DNA from: Macrococcoides equi | GTDB taxonomy: Bacteria > Bacillota > Bacilli > Staphylococcales > Staphylococcaceae | NCBI RefSeq assembly: GCF_047425865.1 | Contig: NZ_CP179735.1 | DNA: 64,000 nt | Direction: 5' to 3' (one strand) | In this document: positions 34,137 to 42,953 of the stretch, in pieces | Position numbering within the stretch: position 1 is the stretch's first letter | Layout of the letters: the number at the start of each line of letters is the position of its first letter | Program-made: the position numbers and the translations under genes | Notes under the pieces: generated by a model | Told to the model about the DNA's origin: nothing | Databases searched by the model: none | What the model saw: the letters and a program-made list of their open reading frames with translations, nothing else

Positions 34137-34411
34137 TAGACATTTGTGAAGGCATCATGCAGTTTAGAAAGTTCTTTCTCGAGAGCAGATAAAATCTTCT
34201 TACCTTCATCTTTTTCAATTAATCCGATGCGCGTTGCAAAATCAACTTCGCGGCTTAATCCGAACATTTGTGTATCTAACACCTCTTCATATAGAGGACA
34301 TTGTGGCATTGTTAAATTGTCCATTTGAACTTTAATCAGTTGCAGAATTTTATCTGCATCTTGATTGAGCTGGTCATATGCCTTTTGTTTATAATCTAAA
34401 TTGTCACGCAT
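34136..34411 (-). CDS. ylaN: YlaN family protein (DUF1507)
   Basis: 91-residue helical protein with the strongly conserved QMDNLTMPQCPLYEEVLDTQMFGLSREVDFATRIGL core. In S. aureus YlaN is reported to bind iron and to modulate Fur; it is also reported essential under some conditions. The start at 34411 (MRDNLDYK) follows GAGGGTG and matches the known 91-residue length; the open frame continues to 34477 without a ribosome site. Confidence 0.93.
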   Translation of the reverse strand: MRDNLDYKQKAYDQLNQDADKILQLIKVQMDNLTMPQCPLYEEVLDTQMFGLSREVDFATRIGLIEKDEGKKILSALEKELSKLHDAFTNV

Positions 34412-34448
34412 AGCATACACCCTCATTTCATTATTCTTATACTTTAAA

Positions 34449-34477
34449 ATTCTATATGACAAGTGCTTAAAAATCAA
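34449..34477 (-). promoter_or_regulatory. Promoter of ylaN
   Basis: On the minus strand TTGATT (34472-34477), a 17-base spacer and TAGAAT (34449-34454), about 38 bases before the ylaN start codon. Confidence 0.55.
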
Positions 34478-34526
34478 GCATTTACTTATATAGAATATGG
34501 TATGATAATTGAGAAAGGGTGATACT

Positions 34527-35006
34527 ATGATTATACAAATTAAAGGAAAAGTAAAATTTAATATAACGTTAGATCCTTCAACTTTTATTTTTGATGACCG
34601 AAAAGTTGAAATGGAAGAACTTATGCAAGGTAAGTCTACCGGTGAAGAAGAAATTACCTTCCAGGATAATTATGAATGGAACCGCGAAATTTTAGAAGGC
34701 GGTTCTAAACCACCAACACTTGTTTCTGAGAAAAAATTTAAGAAACAAGCACTGCTTGAAGGTACTTTTCTGATGAATATGCATTCATTTATTATCAATG
34801 CCGAACCTCATAGTGATGCAAGATATGTGGCACTGTCTAATGAAAATAGTAGCGTTAATATCACTTTGGAAGAACTTAAAAATCTATATTTTCAATTCTC
34901 AAAAGAAGGCAAACGTTTATATGAAGATGGTATGGTTGATGCATTTTTGTACAATGGTGAATTGAAGCAAATAATGCAACATGTTACTGGTATAACACTT
35001 ATTTAA
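34527..35006 (+). CDS. YlaL-like conserved protein of unknown function
   Basis: 159-residue soluble protein beginning MIIQIKGKVKFNITLDPSTFIFDDRKVEME. Similar proteins, at the same place between ylaH and ylaN in Bacillus (ylaL), are sometimes labelled peptidyl-prolyl isomerase without evidence I know of. The start at 34527 is set by AAAGGGTG; the frame is open from 34509. Divergent from ylaN and convergent with ylaH across a strong hairpin. Confidence 0.75.
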   Translation: MIIQIKGKVKFNITLDPSTFIFDDRKVEMEELMQGKSTGEEEITFQDNYEWNREILEGGSKPPTLVSEKKFKKQALLEGTFLMNMHSFIINAEPHSDARYVALSNENSSVNITLEELKNLYFQFSKEGKRLYEDGMVDAFLYNGELKQIMQHVTGITLI

Positions 35007-35020
35007 ATTTTGTGAAATAA

Positions 35021-35055
35021 AAAAACAAGCCTAAAATTATTCAGGCTTGTTTTTT
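35021..35055. terminator. Bidirectional terminator between ylaL-like and ylaH
   Basis: Twelve-bp stem AAAAACAAGCCT / AGGCTTGTTTTT with a 10-base loop; the ylaH stop codon (35037-35039) lies in the loop. T runs on both strands. Confidence 0.88.
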
Positions 35056-35378
35056 CGTTCTTTATGCAGTCTATAGCGATATAATCCAAGTACAATTGCT
35101 GCAATGATTAAACTTTCACCTACCGGTAAGAATACCGCTAAAAAGTTTAATATAATACAACCCAGGAATAACAGAATATAAATGATCACGTTTTGCCAAG
35201 GTTTAAGCTTTCTTGCAAATCCTAAATTATAAACAATTGCACTTAATATAAATATCGCGATAAGCAGATACCACATCCCAGTATCAGGATGTTTATCAAC
35301 AGCAAATAGTTTAGCAAGAAATGACATTCTTTGCTCAGGATCTACGCTAACCTGCGCATTACCGATCAAATAATTCAT
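35037..35378 (-). CDS. ylaH: YlaH-like membrane protein
   Basis: 113 residues with three hydrophobic helices (about 36-55, 62-80, 82-100) and a basic C-terminus (YRYRLHKERKNK). Matches the YlaH family by topology and by lying 3 bases downstream of typA as in Bacillus. Function unknown. Confidence 0.8.
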   Translation of the reverse strand: MNYLIGNAQVSVDPEQRMSFLAKLFAVDKHPDTGMWYLLIAIFILSAIVYNLGFARKLKPWQNVIIYILLFLGCIILNFLAVFLPVGESLIIAAIVLGLYRYRLHKERKNKPE

Positions 35379-35381
35379 CGA

Positions 35382-37226
35382 TTATTCCTCCTCTTGCATT
35401 GCTGCTTTCGCTTTCTTTTGCTCTCTTTCACGTTGAGACTTATCTAATGTTTTCTTTCTTAGACGAATAGATTCAGGCGTTACTTCTACTAATTCGTCAT
35501 CATTTAAATATTCTAATGCTTCTTCTAAAGTTAAAGTTCTTGGTTTTTTCATCGTAGTTGTTTGTTCTTTCGTCGCACTACGAATATTGTTAGCCGCTTT
35601 AACTTTCGTAATGTTTACTGTTAAGTCATTATCACGTGAGTTTTCACCAACAATCATACCTTCATAAACTTCAGTACCAGGTTCCATGAAATTCACACCA
35701 CGATCTTCTAAAGCTAAAATAGCATAAGTAGACGCAACACCTTTATCCATAGAAACTAATACACCATTACGACGTCCTCCGATACGACCTTTCAGTAAGG
35801 GACGGTACTCATCAAATGTATGGTTTAAGATACCATAACCACGTGTCATTGACATAAATTCAGTACGATATCCAATTAATCCACGGGCTGGTACATTAAA
35901 GATTAAACGCGTTTGACCATTACCGCTATTAACCATATCTACCATCTCACCTTTACGTGTTCCAAGAGATTCAATGACTGAACCTGTATTTTCTTCAGGT
36001 ACATCAATTTGAACACGCTCGTAAGGCTCATATTTTTTACCATCGATTTCTTTTACGATAACTTCTGGTTTTGAAACTTGTAATTCGAATCCTTCACGAC
36101 GCATATTTTCGATTAAGATTGATAAATGTAATTCACCACGACCTGAAACTGTCCAGCTATCAGGACCAACTGATTCAACACGCAATGAAACATCAGTTTC
36201 AAGTTGAGATTCTAAACGGTCTTGAATATTACGTGCAGTTACGAACTTACCTTCTTTACCTGCAAATGGTGAGTTATTTACTGAGAACGTCATTTGTAGC
36301 GTCGGCTCATCAATACGTAAGATTGGCAAAGCTTCAGGTGTATCAACTGGTGTAACTGTTTCACCAACATTGATATCTTCCATACCAGAAACTGCAATTA
36401 AGTCACCTGCATATGCTTTTTCAACTTCAACACGTTTTAAACCGAAGAAACCAAAAATCTTTGTTACTCGGAAATTTTTGATTGTTCCGTCAATCTTAAT
36501 TAATGAAACTTGTTGACCGACTTCCATCGTACCACGGAATACACGACCAATACCGATACGACCAACATAGTCATTATAATCAAGTAAAGCTACCTGGAAT
36601 TGTAACGGCTCATCTCTATTATCGACAGGAGCTGGTACGTATTCAATAATCGTATCATATAAACTTTGCATGTTTTCATCTTGTTGAGATGAATCAAGAC
36701 TTGCCGTACCATTAATAGCTGAAGCATAAACAACCGGGAAATCTAATTGCTCATCATTTGCTTCAAGTTCGATGAATAAATCATAAACTTCGTCTAGAAC
36801 TTCTTCCGGACGTGCAGATGGTTTATCAATTTTATTAACTACGACTACAGGCTTTAAATTTTGTTCTAATGCTTTCTTTAATACGAAACGCGTTTGTGGC
36901 ATTGTACCTTCGTATGCATCAACAACTAGTACTACACCGTCAACCATTTTCATGATACGTTCTACTTCTCCACCAAAGTCAGCATGTCCTGGTGTATCTA
37001 ATATATTAATACGAGTACCTTTATAATCAATTGCAGTGTTCTTTGCTAGAATCGTGATACCACGTTCTCTTTCGATGTCATTTGAATCCATTGCACGTTC
37101 TTCAACGTGTTCATTTGAACGGAAAGTTCCTGATTGTTTTAATAATTCATCAACAAGGGTAGTTTTACCATGGTCAACGTGGGCGATAATTGCAATATTA
37201 CGAACATCTTCTCTAAAATTTGTCAT
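35382..37226 (-). CDS. typA: Ribosome-associated GTPase TypA/BipA
   Basis: Translational GTPase acting in ribosome assembly and stress. 614 residues: G1 AHVDHGKTT, G2/G3 ERERGITI and DTPGHADF, G4 NKID, then the EF-G-like domains and the BipA-specific C-terminal domain (FDEYRPLLKGRIGGRRNGVLVSMDKG). AGAAAGGAAAC precedes the ATG. It heads a typA-ylaH operon. Confidence 0.97.
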   Translation of the reverse strand: MTNFREDVRNIAIIAHVDHGKTTLVDELLKQSGTFRSNEHVEERAMDSNDIERERGITILAKNTAIDYKGTRINILDTPGHADFGGEVERIMKMVDGVVLVVDAYEGTMPQTRFVLKKALEQNLKPVVVVNKIDKPSARPEEVLDEVYDLFIELEANDEQLDFPVVYASAINGTASLDSSQQDENMQSLYDTIIEYVPAPVDNRDEPLQFQVALLDYNDYVGRIGIGRVFRGTMEVGQQVSLIKIDGTIKNFRVTKIFGFFGLKRVEVEKAYAGDLIAVSGMEDINVGETVTPVDTPEALPILRIDEPTLQMTFSVNNSPFAGKEGKFVTARNIQDRLESQLETDVSLRVESVGPDSWTVSGRGELHLSILIENMRREGFELQVSKPEVIVKEIDGKKYEPYERVQIDVPEENTGSVIESLGTRKGEMVDMVNSGNGQTRLIFNVPARGLIGYRTEFMSMTRGYGILNHTFDEYRPLLKGRIGGRRNGVLVSMDKGVASTYAILALEDRGVNFMEPGTEVYEGMIVGENSRDNDLTVNITKVKAANNIRSATKEQTTTMKKPRTLTLEEALEYLNDDELVEVTPESIRLRKKTLDKSQREREQKKAKAAMQEEE

Positions 37227-37295
37227 GTTTGTTTCCTTTCTTAATCGAACTACAGTTTATTATGTAACTGTGATATTATATCATATTATATGATA

Positions 37296-37323
37296 ATTAT
37301 ATATCGATAAATTTGATAATCAA
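37296..37323 (-). promoter_or_regulatory. Possible typA promoter
   Basis: TTGATT (37318-37323), 16 bases, TATAAT (37296-37301) on the minus strand. The region is very AT-rich with other TATAAT-like words nearer the gene, so the exact site is uncertain. Confidence 0.4.
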
Positions 37324-37342
37324 AGTTTAAGGGGGCTAAGCA

Positions 37343-37528
37343 ATGAAAAAAAGTAAATTACGATTTTTAATATTAGCAGTATTTGCGGTGTTAATGTTAA
37401 TTTTATTTAGTATTGGTCTTGCTGAATTAAATTACTTACTCATTATCATATCAGTCATTTTATTTATTTGTATATTTGGATACGGATTTACACTAAAAAG
37501 TCAATACCGAAAAAATGACTGGTTATAG
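37343..37528 (+). CDS. ylaF: YlaF family small membrane protein (DUF5325)
   Basis: 61 residues with two hydrophobic helices (about 8-26 and 28-48) and basic ends (MKKSKLR, LKSQYRKNDWL). AAGGGGGCTAAGCA precedes the ATG. Divergent from typA, the same position as ylaF in Bacillus. Function unknown. Confidence 0.75.
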   Translation: MKKSKLRFLILAVFAVLMLILFSIGLAELNYLLIIISVILFICIFGYGFTLKSQYRKNDWL

Positions 37529-37537
37529 AAATTTCTT

Positions 37538-37567
37538 AAACTGCAAACAAATTGTTGCAGTTTTTCT
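37538..37567 (+). terminator. Intrinsic terminator after ylaF
   Basis: Nine-bp stem AAACTGCAA / TTGCAGTTT (37538-37546, 37555-37563) followed by TTTTTC-type sequence. Confidence 0.7.
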
Positions 37568-37691
37568 TATATATTTTTTAATTTTTAATTTATTACCGAG
37601 TAATTTTCAACAAATTTAAAATACTGCATTTTGCACACAATTTATTCTCATAATATATTATTGCTGTAAATATAATCTATGAGGTGAATGT

Positions 37692-38258
37692 ATGATATTA
37701 AAAAAACGAGAAAAAAATAAGCACTTAAGTTATCTTGAAGCTTTAGAAGGTCGTGTTGCATTTAGTTCACATCAAATAAAATTATTTGAGGAGTTAAAAG
37801 AAATTGAACAACTAGAATGCTTGTTTGAAAAATATATTGAGCGCATAGATAGCGAAAAATTTGATATCATCTGGCAATTTAATTATTCTGATTATCATGT
37901 AGATGCATTAATAAATTTAATATTAATATCAGAAACTGCTATTTATCTTTTTAAACTAAATAATTATAGCGGACTACACTATGTGAACGATGAAGGGATA
38001 TTAGCTCACTATATAACAGAATACCCTCAGCTCGATTTACTTCAACTTAATTGTGTTAAATACTCTATATATTCGATACTTGATGAAAAATACAAACATC
38101 TTCCAATATATATGAAGTGTGTATGCATGAATGATGCTTTTGAACTGGATGCTACCACTGATCATTATCCATTTCTGTTTAAACACGATATTATTCCGTA
38201 TATTAATAAAATAAATAAATTAAATAAAAAAAAAGTACTCAATGCAGTGAGTACTTAG
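37692..38258 (+). CDS. NERD (nuclease-related) domain protein, N-terminal part of a split gene
   Basis: 188 residues. The central segment FDIIWQFNYSDYHVDALINLILISETAIYLFKLNNYSG resembles the NERD fold (a helix, then paired strands with D and K/N positions), seen in Bacillales proteins that continue into a zinc-binding C-terminal domain. That second part is found in the next frame (38258-38572). The break is at a run of nine A (38226-38234); ten A would join the two frames. Either a frameshift, slippage, or coupled translation (the TAG and the next GTG share a base, TAGTG). Confidence 0.65.
   Translation: MILKKREKNKHLSYLEALEGRVAFSSHQIKLFEELKEIEQLECLFEKYIERIDSEKFDIIWQFNYSDYHVDALINLILISETAIYLFKLNNYSGLHYVNDEGILAHYITEYPQLDLLQLNCVKYSIYSILDEKYKHLPIYMKCVCMNDAFELDATTDHYPFLFKHDIIPYINKINKLNKKKVLNAVST
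38226..38255 (-). terminator. Antisense intrinsic terminator inside the split NERD gene
   Basis: On the minus strand a perfect 8-bp stem AGTACTCA / TGAGTACT with a 6-base loop is followed by nine T. The only upstream minus-strand gene is suhB, about 300 bases away, so suhB transcripts would run antisense through the downstream NERD part before stopping here. Confidence 0.6.
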
Positions 38259-38572
38259 TGAATGCACATATTGAACAGATCTATATCAAAACTTCAAAAT
38301 ATCAAACCGGTGTCGTATGTCCGGAGTGTAAAGCAATCAATACAGTCATAAGACAAAAATCACTCGTTTACTGCGAACATTGTAAAACCATTCATGCTAT
38401 AGAAGATATTTTTAATGATATTATGAACAGCTTTATGTATATTTGCGAGGACAATCACATTACTAAAGCAAAGTTACAAAAGTTTTCTAATTATTTCTTT
38501 TCTAATTATCAACTGCAAAAACTTTTCCCGAAATCCTTGAAGCAATATAAAAAACAAGCTAGCGTTTCTTGA
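38258..38572 (+). CDS. Zinc-ribbon C-terminal part of the split NERD protein
   Basis: 104 residues with CPEC and CEHC cysteine pairs (about 21-24 and 39-42), an arrangement like the C-terminal zinc-binding tail of NERD-domain proteins. The GTG start overlaps the previous stop by one base and has no convincing ribosome site, so independent initiation is doubtful. The end overlaps the convergent suhB by 14 bases. Confidence 0.6.
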   Translation: MNAHIEQIYIKTSKYQTGVVCPECKAINTVIRQKSLVYCEHCKTIHAIEDIFNDIMNSFMYICEDNHITKAKLQKFSNYFFSNYQLQKLFPKSLKQYKKQASVS

Positions 38573-39380
38573 AATTTCCAGAGTGTAACTGCTCTAATCT
38601 TTCTTGAAATGGTGTTATATAATTATCCATAATTTCATGATGTAAACCTTTATTCGCAACAATAATTGAGTTTGCTGCTAATAAATTTAATGGTTGACCT
38701 AATTGATCCGTAACGTAACCACCCACTTCTTCTACAATAATCATTCCACCCGCAAAGTCCCATGGATGAAGACGAAGTGTAATATAAGCATTAATTTTTC
38801 CCGATGCAACATATGCAAAGTCAAGCGCAGCAGAACCGTAACTTCTGGCACTACGTGCATCTTTGATAATCGGTGAATAGATTTCCTGAGTAAAATCTTT
38901 TGTCAGCCAGTTAGGATTCATAGATACTAACGATGTAGTTAATTTAGAATCCTCAAGAATAGCTAGTTTTTCACCATTTTTATAAGCACCATACCCTGGT
39001 CGTGCTTCAAATAATATATCCTTCATCACATCGTAGACAATACCGGCGTATTTTTTACCATCGATAAATATTCCGATTGAAATCGCAAAGTTTTCCTGCT
39101 GATGTACGAAGTTTAATGTGCCATCAATAGGATCTATTATCCAGATGACCCCATCCAAATTATCAATTTCCTGTCCACTACCCTCTTCACCAATGATACG
39201 GTGCTCTGGATATGATGTTTTAATACGATTATATAAAAAAGCTTCAGTTGCTTTATCAACATTTGTTACTAAATCATTAGGGTTAGATTTTGTTTCAATT
39301 TCAAGCGGCTCATTCAATTGTTTGCGAATACTTTCTCCCGCCTGCAAAGTAATATCTTTTAAGAAATCATAAAGTTCCAT
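38559..39380 (-). CDS. suhB: Inositol monophosphatase family protein
   Basis: 273-residue Mg2+-dependent sugar/inositol phosphatase. Metal-site motifs: GEEGSG (about 67-72), WIIDPIDGTLNFVHQ (about 82-96) and WDFAGGMIIVEEVGG near the C-terminus. True substrate unknown. The ATG at 39380 is 7 bases from AGGAGG; an in-frame ATG at 39386 is too close. Position next to yktB matches Bacillus yktC. Confidence 0.9.
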   Translation of the reverse strand: MELYDFLKDITLQAGESIRKQLNEPLEIETKSNPNDLVTNVDKATEAFLYNRIKTSYPEHRIIGEEGSGQEIDNLDGVIWIIDPIDGTLNFVHQQENFAISIGIFIDGKKYAGIVYDVMKDILFEARPGYGAYKNGEKLAILEDSKLTTSLVSMNPNWLTKDFTQEIYSPIIKDARSARSYGSAALDFAYVASGKINAYITLRLHPWDFAGGMIIVEEVGGYVTDQLGQPLNLLAANSIIVANKGLHHEIMDNYITPFQERLEQLHSGNFKKR

Positions 39381-39507
39381 GTACATTCCTCCTATTTCAT
39401 TTCATTATACACAAGAACAAATTTATGCAAAAATGTTTTAACTTCATAGGTGGTAGTGTAATGTATAAAATAATACCTTATTAATCATATAAGAAAGGAT
39501 AAATATA

Positions 39508-40119
39508 ATGAAAAAGTATGCATTTACTAAAAAAGATTTTGATGTTTTTAAAGTAGAAGGCCTGGAACCTAGGATGGCTGCATTAATCGAAAATATTCGT
39601 CCTAAATTGGAAGCTCTTGGTGATGATTTTAGTATATACTTGAGTGAACAAACAGATGAGACCTTTTATCCACATGTGGCAAAGCATTTAAGAAGAAAAA
39701 CAAATCCACCTAATGATACTTGGGTTGCATTTGCTACAAACAAGCGAGGTTATAAAATGTTACCTCATTTTCAAATCGGTTTATTTGGAAGTCATGTCTT
39801 CGTTTTATTTGGTGTCATTTACGAATCTCCTGATAAAGATCGTATGGCAAAAAAATGGAACAAGCAAATGAATATAATTCAGTCATTAGACGATAATTAC
39901 ATCATCAAGAAAGACCATATGAAAGAAGATTTTGATTATATTAAAGATCTTAGCAAAAAAGATATTGAAAGTTATATTAAGCGATTATTAGAAGTCAAAA
40001 AAGGTGAATTAATGTTTGGCAGAGTTTTTTATCCAAATAATCCTGCCCTAAAATCTGATAAAGCATTTTTACAGGCAACTGAAAAAACTTTCTTTGATCT
40101 ACTGCCTTTGTACCAATAA
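39508..40119 (+). CDS. yktB: YktB family protein (DUF1054, UPF0637)
   Basis: 203-residue soluble protein starting MKKYAFTKKDFDVF, with conserved EGLEPRMAALIENIRPKLE, HVAKHLRRKTNPPNDTWVAF and LPHFQIGLFGSHVFVLFG. Function unknown. AAAGGAT-type site precedes the ATG. Monocistronic, followed by a strong terminator. Confidence 0.88.
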   Translation: MKKYAFTKKDFDVFKVEGLEPRMAALIENIRPKLEALGDDFSIYLSEQTDETFYPHVAKHLRRKTNPPNDTWVAFATNKRGYKMLPHFQIGLFGSHVFVLFGVIYESPDKDRMAKKWNKQMNIIQSLDDNYIIKKDHMKEDFDYIKDLSKKDIESYIKRLLEVKKGELMFGRVFYPNNPALKSDKAFLQATEKTFFDLLPLYQ

Positions 40120-40146
40120 AAAAAACGCCCTTGGGCGTTTTTTTTA
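40118..40146. terminator. Bidirectional terminator between yktB and the DUF4064 gene
   Basis: Stem AAAAAACGCCC / GGGCGTTTTTT with a TT-centred tight loop, A run before and T run after. It overlaps the stop of the minus-strand gene. Confidence 0.9.
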
Positions 40147-40965
40147 TTGATTACGATTATTGTAATTTTCACGACGCTCATCAACAGCATCCTTAGTGTG
40201 ATCGACATATGTCACACGGTCACGGTCACCATCATGATTATTATCAAATGAATCATGATTAGCTGCATTGAACTCATGATCAACATGTTTATTTACAGGT
40301 GTTTCATTGCGTTCAACAATCGTTTCACGTTCTGTATCAACAGTATGATTATTGTAGTTAACTTCTCTATCTGCATCGTAAACATATTCATTATTACGTT
40401 CACGCTCAATGTTAGCATCACGTTCAACATATTCAGGTGCAGTATTACGATGTCTATTAACAGTCTCAACTTCACGTGTATTGTCATAATAGTCATTATT
40501 AGTAATCACCTTATCTTTACGCGCAAATAAAAGAATTGCTGCGATAAAGAAGAATAAAGGAATGAAACCTAAAATGAATGTGAAGAAAAATGGTGTTGTA
40601 AGTAACCCAGCAAGTAATAACATGATACCTGCAAAGATACGTTTTTTCATTTTAAGTAAACCAATTAAACCAAATAATAACGGTAAAATTGTGTAAGCCA
40701 AGAAAATCCACATTCCTTTAAAGAAATAAGGTACTGCTTCGTCAACAGTGACGTTATTTTCAGTAAAAATTTGTTTTAAGTCCGGTTGACTATTAATCCA
40801 TTCTTTAAGCTGATTGACTGAATCTGGGTTATTACCATTCACTAACAATTGATAAAGACCAAAGATTGATAAAGCAAGTAACGGTAACCATGCTAACCAA
40901 CCAAAGATTTTTTCGGGAACACGACTAACAGGTTTTACTGTTTGCGTATACTCTCTACGACTCAT
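40144..40965 (-). CDS. DUF4064-type membrane protein with long charged tail
   Basis: 273 residues. The first half has three or four helices (about 20-42, 85-104, 110-125, 128-148) with an outside loop at 45-82, in a layout like DUF4064 membrane proteins. The second half (about 150-273) is a highly charged Asn/Asp/Arg/Glu-rich low-complexity tail with many His and Asn, probably cytoplasmic and disordered. No function is known to me. It appears to be a single-gene unit. Confidence 0.65.
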   Translation of the reverse strand: MSRREYTQTVKPVSRVPEKIFGWLAWLPLLALSIFGLYQLLVNGNNPDSVNQLKEWINSQPDLKQIFTENNVTVDEAVPYFFKGMWIFLAYTILPLLFGLIGLLKMKKRIFAGIMLLLAGLLTTPFFFTFILGFIPLFFFIAAILLFARKDKVITNNDYYDNTREVETVNRHRNTAPEYVERDANIERERNNEYVYDADREVNYNNHTVDTERETIVERNETPVNKHVDHEFNAANHDSFDNNHDGDRDRVTYVDHTKDAVDERRENYNNRNQ

Positions 40966-41042
40966 AAATTCATCTCCTTATAACGTATTTAAAAGTTATA
41001 TACCCTATTGTATCTTATATATGCATCTTTGAAAAATTAAAA

Positions 41043-41072
41043 CAAAAAAAGTAAGGCAGCTGCCTTACTTTT
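41043..41072 (-). terminator. Intrinsic terminator after potD
   Basis: Perfect palindrome AAAAGTAAGGCAG / CTGCCTTACTTTT followed on the minus strand by TTTGTTTT; it begins at the potD stop codon. Confidence 0.88.
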
Positions 41073-42144
41073 AATTTAAGCTCATTTTAAACCTTAAAAA
41101 TAGTTCGTTATATCTTTTAATATTTTCGTATCCAAGATTTTCATATACTTCAAGTTTTTCCTGAACCGACTTCTTCGGATAGAATCGTTCATCTTCTCGT
41201 GTTTCTTTATCTAAAAGTTTATAACTTGCTGCATTTGGTGTGGCATAACCGACCCATTCAGTATTTTGTTTACCAATTTTAGCATCCAGTAAAAAATTAA
41301 TAAATTCATGTGCTCCATCCACATTTTGTGCTGTTTTAGGTATAACGATATTATCAAACCAAAGGTTCGATCCTTCTTTAGGCACTACAAAATCAAGATT
41401 TTCATTTTCAGTCATAATATCAGCACCCATACCACTCCAGACAACAGCTACATCCGCTTCTTTTTGCACCATCATGGTATTAATTTCATCACCTACGACA
41501 CCTTTAACATTTGGGCCTAACTTTTCAAGCTTTTGTTCTGCTTTTTCCAGCTTATGAGGATTCGTTTCGTTCAAAGATTCTCCCATACTGTTAAGTGATA
41601 ATCCAATTGCTTCTCTTGCACCATCTACAATTAACACATTATTTTTCAATCTTGGATCCCATAGACTATTCCAACTCGTAAAATCAATACCCTTTGTTTT
41701 ATCAGGGTTAAACAGTATACCCACAGTCCCCCAGAAATAAGGTATAGAATATTTATTACCTTTATCGAAATCTAAATTCAAAAAATCAGGGTTAATATTT
41801 TTCAAGTTAGGTAATTTTTTATGATCAATTGGAATGAGTAGTTTTTCTTCTTTCATCTTTTGAATAGCATACTCACTTGGTACAGCAATGTCATAATGTG
41901 TACCACCGTTTTTAATTTTTGCAAGCATCGATTCATTCGAATCAAATGTCTCAAGTATGACACGTATGCCATGTTCTTTTTCAAACTTCTTCAATAAATC
42001 AGGATCAATATATTCACCCCAGTTATAGACATAAAGTATATTACCTTTGCCACTTTTAGGAGGTGGATCAATAAATTTTGTAGAGAATAATAATAGTATT
42101 GCTACAATAAGTGATGTAATAATCAGTTGCATTAATCGTTTCAT
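41071..42144 (-). CDS. potD: Spermidine/putrescine ABC transporter substrate-binding protein
   Basis: 357-residue extracytoplasmic binding protein: YVYNWGEYIDPDLLKKFEKEHGI (about 38-60), TFDSNESMLAKI and YFWGTVGILFNPDKTKG are PotD motifs. It has an N-terminal hydrophobic segment (about 5-25) but no Cys lipobox, so it is probably membrane-anchored by the uncleaved helix or secreted rather than lipid-modified. It overlaps potC by 4 bases. Confidence 0.93.
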   Translation of the reverse strand: MKRLMQLIITSLIVAILLLFSTKFIDPPPKSGKGNILYVYNWGEYIDPDLLKKFEKEHGIRVILETFDSNESMLAKIKNGGTHYDIAVPSEYAIQKMKEEKLLIPIDHKKLPNLKNINPDFLNLDFDKGNKYSIPYFWGTVGILFNPDKTKGIDFTSWNSLWDPRLKNNVLIVDGAREAIGLSLNSMGESLNETNPHKLEKAEQKLEKLGPNVKGVVGDEINTMMVQKEADVAVVWSGMGADIMTENENLDFVVPKEGSNLWFDNIVIPKTAQNVDGAHEFINFLLDAKIGKQNTEWVGYATPNAASYKLLDKETREDERFYPKKSVQEKLEVYENLGYENIKRYNELFLRFKMSLN

Positions 42145-42953
42145 TTTACTACACCAGCCTTTATCTTTCTTTTCTTCTCCTGATTATTAGAAATAAAGTA
42201 ATAGATCATGATGATTGTCATAACTAGTAAGAATAACAAAGTACTAATCGCATTTATTTCCATAGAGATTCCTTTACGTGCCATAGAATAAATTTCTACA
42301 GACAATACACTAAATCCATTACCTGTTACAAAGAAACTTACCGTAAAATCATCAAGACTATATGTTAATGCCATAAAAAATCCTGCAACCGCACCAGGTA
42401 AGATATGTGGAATAATGACTTTTGTAACTGTTTGATAGGTACTTGCACCAAGATCATAACTTGCATTAATTAGTGACTGGTTCATATCATACAGTTTAGG
42501 TAATACGAGTAATACGACGATAGGTACACAAAATGCGATATGAGAAATTAATACCGACCAGAACCCTAATCCTAATCCTGTAAAGTGACCAATCACAGTA
42601 AACAATATTAAAAATGATGAGCCAATGACAACATCACTACTAACCATTAAAATATTATTTAAAGTGAGTAGACCAACTTTTAATTTCTTATTACGCATAT
42701 AGTGAATGCCGAGTGCTCCGCATATACCTATTATCGTTGAAATACTTGCTGCTATTAAGGCTACGGCTAAGGTGTTCAGAATAATTACGAGTAATCTTTT
42801 ATTTTGAAATACTGACTGATAATGTTCCAATGTAAAAGATTTAAAATGATTCATATTACCTGCTGAATTAAACGAATAAAACACTAAATAAAAAATAGGG
42901 AAGTATAAAATGAAAAGTGCTACAGCTAAAAATAACTTGGATTTTAGTTTCAT
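42141..42953 (-). CDS. potC: Spermidine/putrescine ABC transporter permease PotC
   Basis: 270 residues, six helices, with the EAA-type loop LINASYDLGASTYQTVTKVIIPHILPG (about 160-186) that contacts the ATPase. Overlaps both neighbours by 4 bases, implying translational coupling in the potRABCD operon. Confidence 0.93.
   Translation of the reverse strand: MKLKSKLFLAVALFILYFPIFYLVFYSFNSAGNMNHFKSFTLEHYQSVFQNKRLLVIILNTLAVALIAASISTIIGICGALGIHYMRNKKLKVGLLTLNNILMVSSDVVIGSSFLILFTVIGHFTGLGLGFWSVLISHIAFCVPIVVLLVLPKLYDMNQSLINASYDLGASTYQTVTKVIIPHILPGAVAGFFMALTYSLDDFTVSFFVTGNGFSVLSVEIYSMARKGISMEINAISTLLFLLVMTIIMIYYFISNNQEKKRKIKAGVVK

Noticed and set aside
38226..38255. Classical -1 ribosomal frameshift site (A-run plus stem) in the NERD gene
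   Set aside because: The stem begins directly at the slippery run without the usual 5-9 base spacer. Transcriptional slippage, a base error or reinitiation fit better.
40150..40480. Possible tandem repeats in the tail of the DUF4064 protein
   Set aside because: The region is low-complexity Asn/Asp/Arg/Glu-rich but I could not find a fixed repeat unit in the DNA or protein.
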